The notes beneath the pieces were generated by a model, which did no database searches, was not told where the DNA came from, and saw nothing but the letters and a program-made list of their open reading frames with translations. DNA of 7,520 nt from assembly GCA_035532075.1 (NCBI GenBank), contig DATKRV010000027.1:1-7520 (forward strand). Reading direction: 5' to 3'. This DNA is from CAIVND01 sp035532075 (GTDB taxonomy: Bacteria > Actinomycetota > Acidimicrobiia > Acidimicrobiales > Bog-793). Positions 1 through 6,998 of the stretch are shown here, in pieces (position 1 is the stretch's first letter; each line of letters begins with the position of its first letter). The position numbers were made by a program, and so were the translations under genes.

Positions 1-1911
1 GGCTCCGAGGTCAAGTTTTTTTGCCACGGAACAACCGTTGGTACCAACGCGATCTTGGAAGAGAACGGCGCACGTACGGGACTTGTCGTGACGGAAGGAT
101 TCCGTGGAATCTATGAGATTGGCGAACAGAGCCGCCCATACGGGGCGTCGACCTATGACCTCTTCTATCAAAAGCCGAAGGTGCTCGTTCCGCCAAAGCT
201 GACCGAGGAGATCCGTGAGCGGGTGCTATTTGATGGATCGGTTCACATCGAACTCGATAGAGAGAGCGCCCTAGGTGCGATAAGGCGCATGGTTGCGCAC
301 GGGGTCGAGTCCGTCGCCGTCTGTCTTCTCTTTTCGTTTATGAACTCAGATCATGAACGACAGCTTGGTCGATGGTTCGAAGAGTTTGCGCCAGATATCA
401 ACGTATCGCTCTCGTGTGAGATCATCCCGCAGATTCGTGAGTATTACCGGCTTTCAACGACCGTCGTGAACGCATATCTGAATCCGCTCATGGAGCGTTA
501 TCTCGTGTTGCTTGATGAGCGACTTGTCGGGTTGGGATTCCTCGGTGATCAGCGATACATCATGCGTTCAAATGGCGGCGTCTCGGGTTTTGCTGTCGCT
601 GCACAGCGGAGCGTCCAGACGATCCTTTCGGGCCCAGCCGCAGGGGTGATTGCTGCGACGCGTGTTTTGGAGGCCTCCGAGCGGTTCGAGAACGTCGTTA
701 CGTTTGACATGGGAGGAACTTCGACAGACGTTGCGCTGATCGAGAATCGCACCCCCGTTCGCCGAATGGGGGGAAAGGTGTACGGACGCGACGTACTCGT
801 TCCGATGCTCGATATTCATACCGTCGCGGCCGGTGGGGGAACGCTGGCGTGGGTCGACGGTTCTGGCGTGCTCCAGGTCGGTCCTCAGTCTGCCGGTGCC
901 GATCCCGGTCCCGCCTGTTATGGCAAGGGTGGACAACAACCGACGATCACCGACGCGAATGTTGTTCTCGGACTTCTGAGCGTCGATACGCCGCTCGCTG
1001 GCGGAGCGATGCAGGTCGATCGCAACCTGGCTTTTGAGGCGGTGCAGAAATATGTTGCCGATCCACTTGGCCTCTCGGTCGTCGAGGCAGCGAGGGGAAT
1101 CATTGAGATTGTGAATGTCAAGATGGAAGAGGCGGTGAAGACCGTATCGAGTAATCGGGGTTATGACCTTCGCGATTTCCACCTGCTTGCATTTGGAGGT
1201 GCGGGACCGTTGCATGCATCATCGATCGCCTCCGACCTTGGGATGAAGGGCGCAATCATTCCGGCTCTTCCCGGGGTGTTTTCCGCCCTTGGGCTCCTTC
1301 TCTCGGACGTTCGACAGGACTACGTATTTTCAGAGCTAGCCGGCATCCACAGAGTCAGTGCGCAACACGTGAGTGAGGCATTCGAGAAGCTTCGCGTTCA
1401 AGGCGAGCGTGATCTCCTCGCTCAGGGATTTGGCGAGGATCAATTGCAGTTTGAGTACGCATTTGATCTGCGCTACATCGGTCAGGCCTATGAACTCACG
1501 GTCGGCATCAATGAGCCGGTACGGAGCGAGGCAGATCTTGGGGCGGTTCGGGTAAAATTTGACGCATACCACGAACAGCTGACGGGTCACGCGGCGCGTG
1601 ATGAGCAAGTGGAGATCGTGAACTATCGGCTCGCGGCGGTGGCCAAGGTTCCCCAGGCTCCTATTGTCTCTCCGTTCCAGAGGCCATCCGAAATCAGCGA
1701 CGCAAAAATCGGCTCCTGCGAGACACATATGGGAGTCTCGAACACCTTGACCGATCTCTATGACCGAACGAAGTTGGCGGAGGGATCGGTGATCAGGGGT
1801 CCGGCAATTCTCCTGCAGGGAGACTCGACGACCGTTTTATATCCCGAACAGACGGCAACGGTTGTAGAGCTCGGCATGATTGAGATCCGCGCGGACGCAG
1901 CGGCGCCTTAG
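1..1911 (+). CDS. hyuA: Hydantoinase/oxoprolinase family protein, subunit A (HyuA-like), 5'-partial
   Basis: This family (N-methylhydantoinase A, 5-oxoprolinase, acetone or acetophenone carboxylase beta-type subunits) uses ATP to activate a cyclic amide or ketone in the cytoplasm, normally together with a HyuB subunit. The frame is open from base 1, giving 636 visible residues. The first encode the conserved HGTTVGTNAIL block (residues 9-19), so a TTG at 55 is internal and not the start. Compared with the usual ~680-700 residues, roughly the first 50-70, with the first phosphate-binding motif, lie outside the window. Further family marks are SGPAAG (210-215), the ASKHA-type ATP-binding FDMGGTSTD (235-243), a HTVAAGGG block and PQSAGADPGPACYG (295-308). 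The C-terminus is intact, with a GDSTTV block shortly before the stop. No hyuB follows on this strand; it may lie upstream or be missing. The family is certain; the substrate is unknown. Confidence 0.93.
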   Translation, partial: GSEVKFFCHGTTVGTNAILEENGARTGLVVTEGFRGIYEIGEQSRPYGASTYDLFYQKPKVLVPPKLTEEIRERVLFDGSVHIELDRESALGAIRRMVAHGVESVAVCLLFSFMNSDHERQLGRWFEEFAPDINVSLSCEIIPQIREYYRLSTTVVNAYLNPLMERYLVLLDERLVGLGFLGDQRYIMRSNGGVSGFAVAAQRSVQTILSGPAAGVIAATRVLEASERFENVVTFDMGGTSTDVALIENRTPVRRMGGKVYGRDVLVPMLDIHTVAAGGGTLAWVDGSGVLQVGPQSAGADPGPACYGKGGQQPTITDANVVLGLLSVDTPLAGGAMQVDRNLAFEAVQKYVADPLGLSVVEAARGIIEIVNVKMEEAVKTVSSNRGYDLRDFHLLAFGGAGPLHASSIASDLGMKGAIIPALPGVFSALGLLLSDVRQDYVFSELAGIHRVSAQHVSEAFEKLRVQGERDLLAQGFGEDQLQFEYAFDLRYIGQAYELTVGINEPVRSEADLGAVRVKFDAYHEQLTGHAARDEQVEIVNYRLAAVAKVPQAPIVSPFQRPSEISDAKIGSCETHMGVSNTLTDLYDRTKLAEGSVIRGPAILLQGDSTTVLYPEQTATVVELGMIEIRADAAAP

Positions 1912-1960
1912 GTTGCCACTCCGCTCTCGAAGGTTTTCGATCGCGGAGGATCAACTGCAC

Positions 1961-1977
1961 GGGGAGGTTCGACGATG
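1961..1977 (+). promoter_or_regulatory. Orphan ribosome binding site and ATG in the hyuA-amidohydrolase gap
   Basis: GGGGAGG (1961-1967) stands 7 bases before an ATG at 1975-1977, a near-ideal translation start 63 bases after the hyuA stop. The frame it opens runs 50 codons to a TGA at 2125-2127, entirely antisense to the 3' end of the amidohydrolase gene, and its product resembles nothing I know. It may be a leftover start of a lost downstream gene such as hyuB, a short translated antisense ORF, or chance. I do not call it a gene. Confidence 0.35.
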
Positions 1978-1980
1978 GTG

Positions 1981-2937
1981 TTAACGGGCCTCGTGAAGCG
2001 CGTACAGATTTATTGCGGTGTCGCGGACAACTTTTCGGTAGATCTCAGGATCGAGGTATCCGAGGTTCTCCGCGACGATCTCCTGCGAATGCGGCCAGGT
2101 CGAGTTGGGATGCGGATAGTCGTTTGACCACATGCATCCGTCGACTCCTTTCCACCAGCCGAGCAGTTTCATACCAATGGGATCACGGAAGAACGTGGAG
2201 AAGACCTGTGATCCGAAGTATTCCGATGGCAACTTCGACATTCCCGTTTGGCGCGATTCGCGGAAACGGTTGCAGTAATAGTCGAACTGGTCGAGGACAA
2301 AAGGTATCCAGCCGATTTCGTTCTCTACTGTGACGAGTTTCAGGTTTGGGTGGCGATCAAGCGCTCCGGAAAACATGATGTCGACCATCGCGTCACACGC
2401 CGCGTCCAGTTTTCGGATCACCGATCCTTTGTAGCCTTCGATCGATCGCTCAATCGGATCTTTGATTTTGCTCGTCTCTTTTCGGTTCCGATTGCTGCTG
2501 TAGTTAAACCCAGTGAGGATGTGCAGACTGACTGGCATGTTCAACGAGGCAGCAGCCTCCCAAAATGGCTCGTAATGCGAGCCTGAAAAGGGAAGGCTGG
2601 CATGCGGTGACTGCCATATCTGGCACCCGCGCAGTCCGCCACGGGCGCAGCGCTCGAGTTCTTTGACCCCAACATCTGTGTTGTACATCGAGATGAGGCC
2701 GATCCCGATGAGTGCCTCGGGTTTGACCTGGCAGAACTCCATGAGCCAGGAGTTGTAGCGCGAAAACGTCTGTTCCTGAAGGGATGCGTCGTCAAGGGCG
2801 AAGAGTTCAAGAGCGAGTGAGGGATAGAGCACCTCGCCATCGACTCCATCGGCAGCCATTTCATTGATCCGCGCGCTGGGGTCAACGCGACCCGGACGAT
2901 CGTGAAAATCGCTTGGTGTGAAATGGCCGTCGGGCAA
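1981..2937 (-). CDS. Amidohydrolase family 2 (ACMSD-like) metal-dependent hydrolase/decarboxylase; true start uncertain
   Basis: A TIM-barrel metal enzyme of the amidohydrolase_2 group, whose members hydrolyse or decarboxylate cyclic and aromatic acids in the cytoplasm. The coordinates use the only usual in-frame start, a TTG at 2935-2937 (318 residues). Visible marks in that numbering: DGVDGEVLYPS (30-40), PVSLHI with a probable metal-ligand His139, a DRHPNLKLVTVENEIGW block (194-210), and SNDYPHPNSTWPHS with the likely catalytic Asp273. Homology clearly continues upstream of this TTG: the same frame encodes SADSHVIEEPSLW, which carries the family's N-terminal DxH metal-binding motif (2971-2979). 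The TTG start would therefore give an enzyme lacking two metal ligands. The gene is convergent with hyuA (69-base gap) and divergent from the transporter. Either it has an unusual start or a frameshift, or it is an early pseudogene. Family is sure, substrate unknown. Confidence 0.85.
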   Translation of the reverse strand: MPDGHFTPSDFHDRPGRVDPSARINEMAADGVDGEVLYPSLALELFALDDASLQEQTFSRYNSWLMEFCQVKPEALIGIGLISMYNTDVGVKELERCARGGLRGCQIWQSPHASLPFSGSHYEPFWEAAASLNMPVSLHILTGFNYSSNRNRKETSKIKDPIERSIEGYKGSVIRKLDAACDAMVDIMFSGALDRHPNLKLVTVENEIGWIPFVLDQFDYYCNRFRESRQTGMSKLPSEYFGSQVFSTFFRDPIGMKLLGWWKGVDGCMWSNDYPHPNSTWPHSQEIVAENLGYLDPEIYRKVVRDTAINLYALHEAR

Positions 2938-3068
2938 GATTCCGCTCCACAGACTCGGCTCTTCTATGACATGACTGTCTGCCGAGAAGAGTGGAATCGA
3001 GACCGATGTCGAGGAGGTGGATTTTGGATGCGCAGACTGATCCAGCGTGGCAAATCCCCCTTGCTCAC
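2938..3068 (-). other. Unassigned N-terminal coding extension of the amidohydrolase, probable frameshift at a five-G run
   Basis: In the amidohydrolase frame the sequence is open up to a stop at 3097-3099 and encodes the conserved DSHV metal-binding segment, but has no ATG, GTG or TTG before it; only CTG (3043-3045) and ATT (2995-2997) could initiate. In a neighbouring frame a GTG at 3066-3068 has AGGAG (3078-3082) 9 bases upstream. Adding one G to the minus-strand GGGGG run (3056-3060) would join that GTG to the amidohydrolase frame, giving an N-terminus beginning MSKGGFATLDQ and running into DSHV. This points to a one-base deletion, a sequencing error or programmed slippage at the run; which one cannot be told from one sequence. 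Confidence 0.6.
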
Positions 3069-3089
3069 CTCGTCGAACTCCTGAGCTGG

Positions 3090-3117
3090 ATGCTACTCAT
3101 GTTTTGTTCTTTTTCAA
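3090..3117 (-). promoter_or_regulatory. Candidate sigma70-type promoter for the amidohydrolase
   Basis: On the minus strand, TTGAAA (3117-3112) and TAGCAT (3095-3090) are separated by 16 bases, matching the consensus boxes at 5 of 6 and 4 of 6 positions. Transcription would begin near 3083, just before the AGGAG and GTG at 3066-3068, leaving a leader of only about 15 bases. Position supports it; the boxes alone are weak evidence. Confidence 0.3.
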
Positions 3118-3324
3118 GAAGAAATGAAGATGCAATGGTGGACGCACCCAATTTGATCGTGGTGAAGAAGTCGATGCGCGCGGAGCTGTTCTAGTCGTCT
3201 CAGTGTGACAGATCACGCGATTGGGAGTTCCCTTCTTGGGTCTCGCGGTCTGTCCTCCAGTGTGGCAAGGTTCCAAATCTCGAAAATCCAGCGTTCAAGA
3301 TCAAGAGTGCGAGGATATTCATGG

Positions 3325-3338
3325 TCCTGTCTACAGGA
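3325..3338. promoter_or_regulatory. 14-bp palindrome, possible GntR-type operator
   Basis: TCCTGTCTACAGGA is a perfect dyad with 6-base arms and a 2-base centre, 88 bases before the transporter start. Its core, TGTCTACA, has the GT-N2-AC arrangement seen in operators of GntR-family regulators, which often control uptake and breakdown of organic acids. No regulator gene is present in the window. The dyad is seen directly; the regulator class is inferred. Confidence 0.35.
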
Positions 3339-3357
3339 GACGTTGTCTTGGTATGAA

Positions 3358-3368
3358 TCGAAATTCGA
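3358..3368. repeat. 11-bp palindrome TCGAAATTCGA
   Basis: Five-base arms TCGAA and TTCGA flank one central base, 20 bases after the larger dyad and 58 bases before the transporter start. The related TTCGAA occurs at 3397-3402. This may be a second operator site, but such short AT/CG-mixed palindromes are common by chance. Confidence 0.2.
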
Positions 3369-3415
3369 CACGTGAACTCCAGCGGAATGCTAAAAATTCG
3401 AAAGCCCGGGGAAAC

Positions 3416-3429
3416 GGAGTACTGAATTG
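3416..3429 (+). promoter_or_regulatory. Ribosome binding site setting the TTG start of the TctAB fusion
   Basis: GGAG (3416-3419) lies 7 bases before the TTG at 3427. The resulting N-terminus, MFHNLLSGLT, matches the usual beginning of TctA proteins just ahead of the first membrane segment, which supports TTG as the true start. Confidence 0.65.
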
Positions 3430-5580
3430 TTCCATAATCTTTTAAGTGGACTAACCGTGCTTGGGACCACTCAGGGTCTTTTGTATCTCTTTGGGGGATC
3501 CATAATCGGCATGGTCTTTGGTGTCATTCCGGGTCTTGGCGGTGCGGTGGTTCTGAGCATCGTCCTTGTTTTTACCTATCACATCAGCCTTATTGGAACT
3601 ATCTGTCTCTTTCTCGCAACCGGCGCAGCGAGCTATTACAGCGCGTCGGTTACCTCAATCTTGTTGAATACACCTGCACACCCGGAGGCATTCGCAGTCA
3701 CCTTCGATGGTTTTCCGATGGCCCAGCGCGGAGAGGCTGGGAGGGCGCTCGGAATATCAGCGGCCTCCACCTGCATCGGTGGACTTATTGGCTGTGCCGT
3801 GGTGGTCGCACTTATTCCACTCGTCAACCAAATTCCGGGCATCTTTCATCCACCAGAGTTTGTTGCCCTAATCATGATTGCTCTGTTGTTGGTCGGCACG
3901 TTGGGCACGGACCGGGTGAGTAAGGCGATTATCTCCGCGGGAATCGGCATCGTGCTCTCTTCCATTGGTTCAGATCCGGTTACCGGTGCCTATCGATTCA
4001 CCGGCGGTGCCATCAGCCTCATCGGTGGTATCTCGATTGTGTCGCTCGCACTGGGACTGTTTGCGGTTCCCCAGATGGTGCTCGTCTTTGGAACGGCGAC
4101 GACGATCGCAAGCCAGGACATGATGGGCAACGAGGTCGATGCGAGCCTGACTGCGGTTCGGCTCGAGCGAGGATTCGGCAAGCAGGTCTTCCAGGGAATC
4201 GGCGAGTCCCTTCATCATTGGGTAGCTCTGATCCGCGGAGCGATCATCGGCGTCGTCTGTGGAATCATTCCTGGCATCGGAGGGTTTGCGGCAAACTTCC
4301 TCTCTTACGGCATCGCTCAACAGTCGAGTCGGCGCCGCGAGCTGTTTGGTACGGGGATCCCTGAGGGCATCATCGCCCCTGAGGCTTCTTCGATCTCAAA
4401 AGAGGTCGGCGGGATGATTCCGATCATTGCCCTTGGTATCCCCGGTGGAATTTTTGGCGCGTTGTATGTCGCCGCTCTCACCATCAAGGGCATTCGGTTC
4501 GGAGGGAACTTCACGAAGGACTATCCCTCTCTGCCCTACGAGATGATCTGGGTCATTGCACTCTCGGGAATCATTGGGACTGCGATCGGGTTGGCCTTCT
4601 CCCCGATCCTTGCACGTGTGACGCGCGTTCCCGGTCCACTGCTGGTGCCGTTCATTATGTGTCTCACGCTGCTCGGACCGTTCATCGCAGATGTCTCTTT
4701 CTTCTCGACGATTGAGGCACTCATCTTCTGCATCGTTGGCTTTATCATGCGCCGTTTACGGTATTCATTGGCGGCTTTTGCGATGGGGTTGGTTCTCGGT
4801 CCAACGCTCGAAAACAACATCTGGCTGACGCATCAGGTCTTTCCTGGTTTTTCGCTCATTGCGGCCCGTCCATTGGCAGACGTTCTGATCTGCATCGCGA
4901 TTGGAATCTTGGTCCTCAAGACGGTGCAGCTTCGCAAGGACACACAGAAGAACAATCCACCGATTCTCGAGCAGGACCCGACCAAGCGGGCTGAGATCGT
5001 TTCGGAACGATTCATGCGACAGAACCCATATCCTCAGCTCGCCTTTATCGTTTCGCTCCTGCTGTTTTGTCTCTCGTTGGGCTTCTCGGTCTATGCGATA
5101 AGCGCATATAGCTGGCAGTCCGCGCTGTTTCCGGTTCTCGGCGGAGGGCTCACGACGCTCGGTGCCGCGTGGCGGCTACCGGTTGACTTTGTGGCGTTTC
5201 GGCATTTCTTGCGCATGCGCCCCGCCCGTCGAGAGGCGGCAGCTCGTCAAGCGACCACGTCGGGGATCGATCCTGTCAGCGGCAGGCGTCTCCTCCCGGT
5301 GATCATCAACAAGGCCTGGGGAGTGAACGGTCAGTACTCGCGCGAACTCTTCGCCCTGGCAGTCTTTTGTCTTCTCGCCCTGGTCGTTTTCATCTTTGGC
5401 TATCTCGTTGCCGAACCGGTATTTGTGGTGCTCTATGGCATCTTCGCCACGAGGCGCGTGATGAAGTCTATGCGCGGCCGGATTATCTACTCAGTGGTCG
5501 GGGCCGCTACGATGTGGTACGCAACCTATGAGGTCCTGAACCTCCTTCACCTGTCGTTCAACCCGATTGTCCATCTTTGA
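3427..5580 (+). CDS. tctA: Tripartite tricarboxylate transporter permease, TctA-TctB fusion
   Basis: Membrane part of a TTT-family secondary transporter: it moves an organic acid, delivered by a TctC receptor, across the cytoplasmic membrane using an ion gradient. At 717 residues it is about 200 longer than a normal TctA (~500). Residues 1 to about 500 are TctA: the paired motifs GVIPGLGG (32-39) and GIIPGIGG (279-286) mark its two inverted halves. TSILLNTP (76-83) with FDGFPMAQRGEAGRALGI, and PEGIIAPEA (312-320) with ALGIPG (335-340), are the other family blocks. After a charged linker (about 501-535) come some four hydrophobic segments (about 538-560, 564-583, 641-674, 685-709) in the pattern of the small subunit TctB, with a basic loop at 584-640. 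No separate tctB is present, which supports the fusion. The receptor gene follows 211 bases downstream on the same strand. Substrate unknown. Confidence 0.93.
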   Translation: MFHNLLSGLTVLGTTQGLLYLFGGSIIGMVFGVIPGLGGAVVLSIVLVFTYHISLIGTICLFLATGAASYYSASVTSILLNTPAHPEAFAVTFDGFPMAQRGEAGRALGISAASTCIGGLIGCAVVVALIPLVNQIPGIFHPPEFVALIMIALLLVGTLGTDRVSKAIISAGIGIVLSSIGSDPVTGAYRFTGGAISLIGGISIVSLALGLFAVPQMVLVFGTATTIASQDMMGNEVDASLTAVRLERGFGKQVFQGIGESLHHWVALIRGAIIGVVCGIIPGIGGFAANFLSYGIAQQSSRRRELFGTGIPEGIIAPEASSISKEVGGMIPIIALGIPGGIFGALYVAALTIKGIRFGGNFTKDYPSLPYEMIWVIALSGIIGTAIGLAFSPILARVTRVPGPLLVPFIMCLTLLGPFIADVSFFSTIEALIFCIVGFIMRRLRYSLAAFAMGLVLGPTLENNIWLTHQVFPGFSLIAARPLADVLICIAIGILVLKTVQLRKDTQKNNPPILEQDPTKRAEIVSERFMRQNPYPQLAFIVSLLLFCLSLGFSVYAISAYSWQSALFPVLGGGLTTLGAAWRLPVDFVAFRHFLRMRPARREAAARQATTSGIDPVSGRRLLPVIINKAWGVNGQYSRELFALAVFCLLALVVFIFGYLVAEPVFVVLYGIFATRRVMKSMRGRIIYSVVGAATMWYATYEVLNLLHLSFNPIVHL

Positions 5581-5696
5581 CGGTTGAACCGACATAGACA
5601 ACTCGTCTTGGATCTTTGGCCATAGGTCGTGAATCCCCTGGTCACCTTTAATGCTTTGAGCGTCGTTCAGCCAGTTGGAAGATGGTCGAGAGGCCC

Positions 5697-5733
5697 CGAC
5701 TCGAAAGGGATCACGAAACAATCCGCCGAGTCG
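5697..5733. repeat. Inverted repeat in the gap between the transporter genes
   Basis: CGACTCG (5697-5703) and CGAGTCG (5727-5733) are perfect 7-base arms around 23 bases; both are followed by AAA, and TCGAG at 5686-5690 can also pair with CTCGA at 5700-5704. The gap 5581-5791 holds no gene. The repeat could be an mRNA structure that sets receptor expression apart from the permease, or a regulator site. No T-run follows, so it is not a standard terminator. Confidence 0.35.
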
Positions 5734-5780
5734 AAATGCAGTAGTAACATCTCGACAGTTTGGCTTTGCAAATAATCCTA

Positions 5781-5794
5781 GGGGGAGAATTTTG
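5781..5794 (+). promoter_or_regulatory. Ribosome binding site setting the TTG start of tctC
   Basis: GGGGGAG (5781-5787) lies 4 bases before the TTG at 5792. The frame is open further upstream (to about 5675), but the added residues are polar and unlike a signal peptide, and no good ribosome binding site precedes them. The TTG therefore decides the start. Confidence 0.65.
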
Positions 5795-6949
5795 AAAGAC
5801 ATTCGCAAGATACGAACTGGTCAGGTTCAAGGAAAAGTCCGCACCCATTCTCCAACGCTTCGCGCCGTACGTTCGACGCTCGTGTTGGCGACGGCATGCA
5901 GCCTCGTGGGTTCGGCGGCAGGAATTGCCGGAGCTGCGACCTCATCGGCGAGCGTGCGCGCACATAAGGCAACCACGGTCAAGCCAGACTTTGCCTTCTA
6001 CCGTGGAAAGACGCTGAGTTTCATTACCGGAGGTGGTTCAGGAGCCGGATATGACGAATTTGCGCTCACCCTCGCTCCCGCTATAGGCAGCTATCTTCAT
6101 GCCACCGTCAATGTCACCGACATTACGCCGGGCGCCACAATTCCCGGCTCTGACGAGGGAGCGGCGTCGGCCCCAAACGGATTGACGATCGCTATGGGAT
6201 ACTTCGGGGAATACATTCAGAATGACATCGAAGGCGTTCCAAGCGCCGCATACACGATCAAAGACCAAGAGCTTATTGGGGGAGCAGGACCTCAGCCCTA
6301 TGTCATCGCGGCTTTGAAGAGTACGGGTCTAACCCGACTCGGAACTGCGCTCAAGACGAAGAACGTCTGGGTTGGACTTGAGGGTCAGGGTGGAATGATG
6401 AATACGTTCCTCTTGGACGCGTACAAGTCGGCAGGCTCCACCATCCTGAGTGGTTATGGAAACGCTCCTGGTGCATTGGCGGGACTACTTCGCCATGATG
6501 GAACGATCGGGATCAACGCTGCTTCGGTGTTCATTCCGAGTATTCAATCAGGAGCGCTTGTTCCACTTGCCTCCTCGGTTCCCGCCGCGAAGGGCACGGT
6601 CGACTATGCAAGGATGTCGCATGTACCTACGCTGGCAACCTGGATGGCGGCGAATCCTCCAAAGGTGAAGTCGGCATTTGCTGCCATGAAGGTCATGAAT
6701 GCCTTGGATGCAATGGCATTTGATACCCTGTTCGAGCCAAAGGGGACACCGATGAAGTACGTGGCGGCCCTTCAGGTTGCGTTCAAACATGCGATGCTTT
6801 CAAAGAGCGTCGATAACGCACTGCTGAACCTCGATATTCCTGACACCTATGTGGCGCCTCAGGAGATCACAAAGCAGATCAACGCGGCGACTCTGCCAGC
6901 GGGTGAGGCAGCTATTAAGCCCTATCTCACCCTCAACGCGAACGGTTGA
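5792..6949 (+). CDS. tctC: Tripartite tricarboxylate transporter solute receptor (TctC/Bug-like)
   Basis: Extracytoplasmic binding protein that captures the substrate and hands it to the TctAB membrane protein. From the TTG start it is 385 residues, longer than the usual ~320. A long basic n-region (1-27) precedes a hydrophobic Ala-rich segment (28-49), then an Ala/Ser/Thr-rich stretch before the folded part. The domain opens with FYRGKTLSFITGGGSGAGYD (69-88), the equivalent of the family's glycine-rich beginning, and continues with ITPGATIPGS (111-120) and SAPNGLTIAMG (126-136), matching the typical ligand loop and 'PDG-T--MG' block. Cys36 sits in LATAC, which fits only a relaxed lipobox, so lipoprotein anchoring is possible but not certain; cleavage after the AGAA region is the alternative. 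It lies downstream of the permease, whereas many loci place the receptor first. Ligand not readable. Confidence 0.85.
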   Translation: MKDIRKIRTGQVQGKVRTHSPTLRAVRSTLVLATACSLVGSAAGIAGAATSSASVRAHKATTVKPDFAFYRGKTLSFITGGGSGAGYDEFALTLAPAIGSYLHATVNVTDITPGATIPGSDEGAASAPNGLTIAMGYFGEYIQNDIEGVPSAAYTIKDQELIGGAGPQPYVIAALKSTGLTRLGTALKTKNVWVGLEGQGGMMNTFLLDAYKSAGSTILSGYGNAPGALAGLLRHDGTIGINAASVFIPSIQSGALVPLASSVPAAKGTVDYARMSHVPTLATWMAANPPKVKSAFAAMKVMNALDAMAFDTLFEPKGTPMKYVAALQVAFKHAMLSKSVDNALLNLDIPDTYVAPQEITKQINAATLPAGEAAIKPYLTLNANG

Positions 6950-6960
6950 GCCTCACCCAT

Positions 6961-6984
6961 TGATAAAAATGCCAGATTCTGGCA
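6961..6984 (-). terminator. Rho-independent terminator for the minus-strand oxidoreductase gene
   Basis: TGCCAG (6970-6975) and CTGGCA (6979-6984) form a perfect 6-bp stem with a 3-base loop. Read on the minus strand the stem is followed at once by TTTTT (6969-6965), the standard intrinsic terminator form. It lies 133 bases beyond the stop of the oxidoreductase gene and just before the convergent tctC end. Confidence 0.55.
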
Positions 6985-6998
6985 ACTTCGGATGAATA

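Larger units (their letters stand above)
3101..3426. other. Divergent intergenic region with small dyads, no gene seen
   Basis: This stretch separates the 5' ends of the amidohydrolase and transporter genes. Short open frames on the plus strand (for example one ending at 3194) lack a family resemblance and a good ribosome binding site. An imperfect inverted repeat pairs ACAGA-N3-CGCGA (3208-3220) with TCGCG-N1-TCTGT (3243-3253) around a 22-base loop, and CAGTGTG occurs twice (3201-3207, 3258-3264). Two cleaner dyads at 3325-3338 and 3358-3368 are listed separately. I expect the transporter promoter here but cannot place convincing -35 and -10 boxes. Confidence 0.5.

Noticed and set aside
568..1215. 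Long open frame on the minus strand (215 codons)
   Set aside because: It lies wholly antisense to conserved hyuA motifs, its product resembles no family, and it has no supporting ribosome binding site; it is a shadow of hyuA codon usage.
2013..2586. Two plus-strand open frames of 106 and 112 codons
   Set aside because: Both are antisense to the conserved amidohydrolase core and have Arg/Ser-rich or mixed products with no recognisable domain.
2991..3194. Plus-strand frame of 67 codons with a hydrophobic centre (LLSWMLLMFCSF)
   Set aside because: Considered as a small membrane protein, but its first half is antisense to the amidohydrolase N-terminus, no ribosome binding site precedes it, and the hydrophobic part is short.
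3343..3396. Possible -35/-10 pairs for the transporter (TTGTCT, TCGACA, TAAAAA)
   Set aside because: No pair has both acceptable boxes and a 16-18 base spacer, so I do not place a promoter here.
3221..3445. Plus-strand frame of 74 codons overlapping the transporter start
   Set aside because: Mixed-composition product without family resemblance; it overlaps the candidate operators and the clear ribosome binding site of the transporter.
5675..5791. Upstream extension of the receptor reading frame
   Set aside because: The 39 extra residues are polar and do not look like part of a signal peptide, whereas GGGGGAG directly precedes the TTG at 5792.
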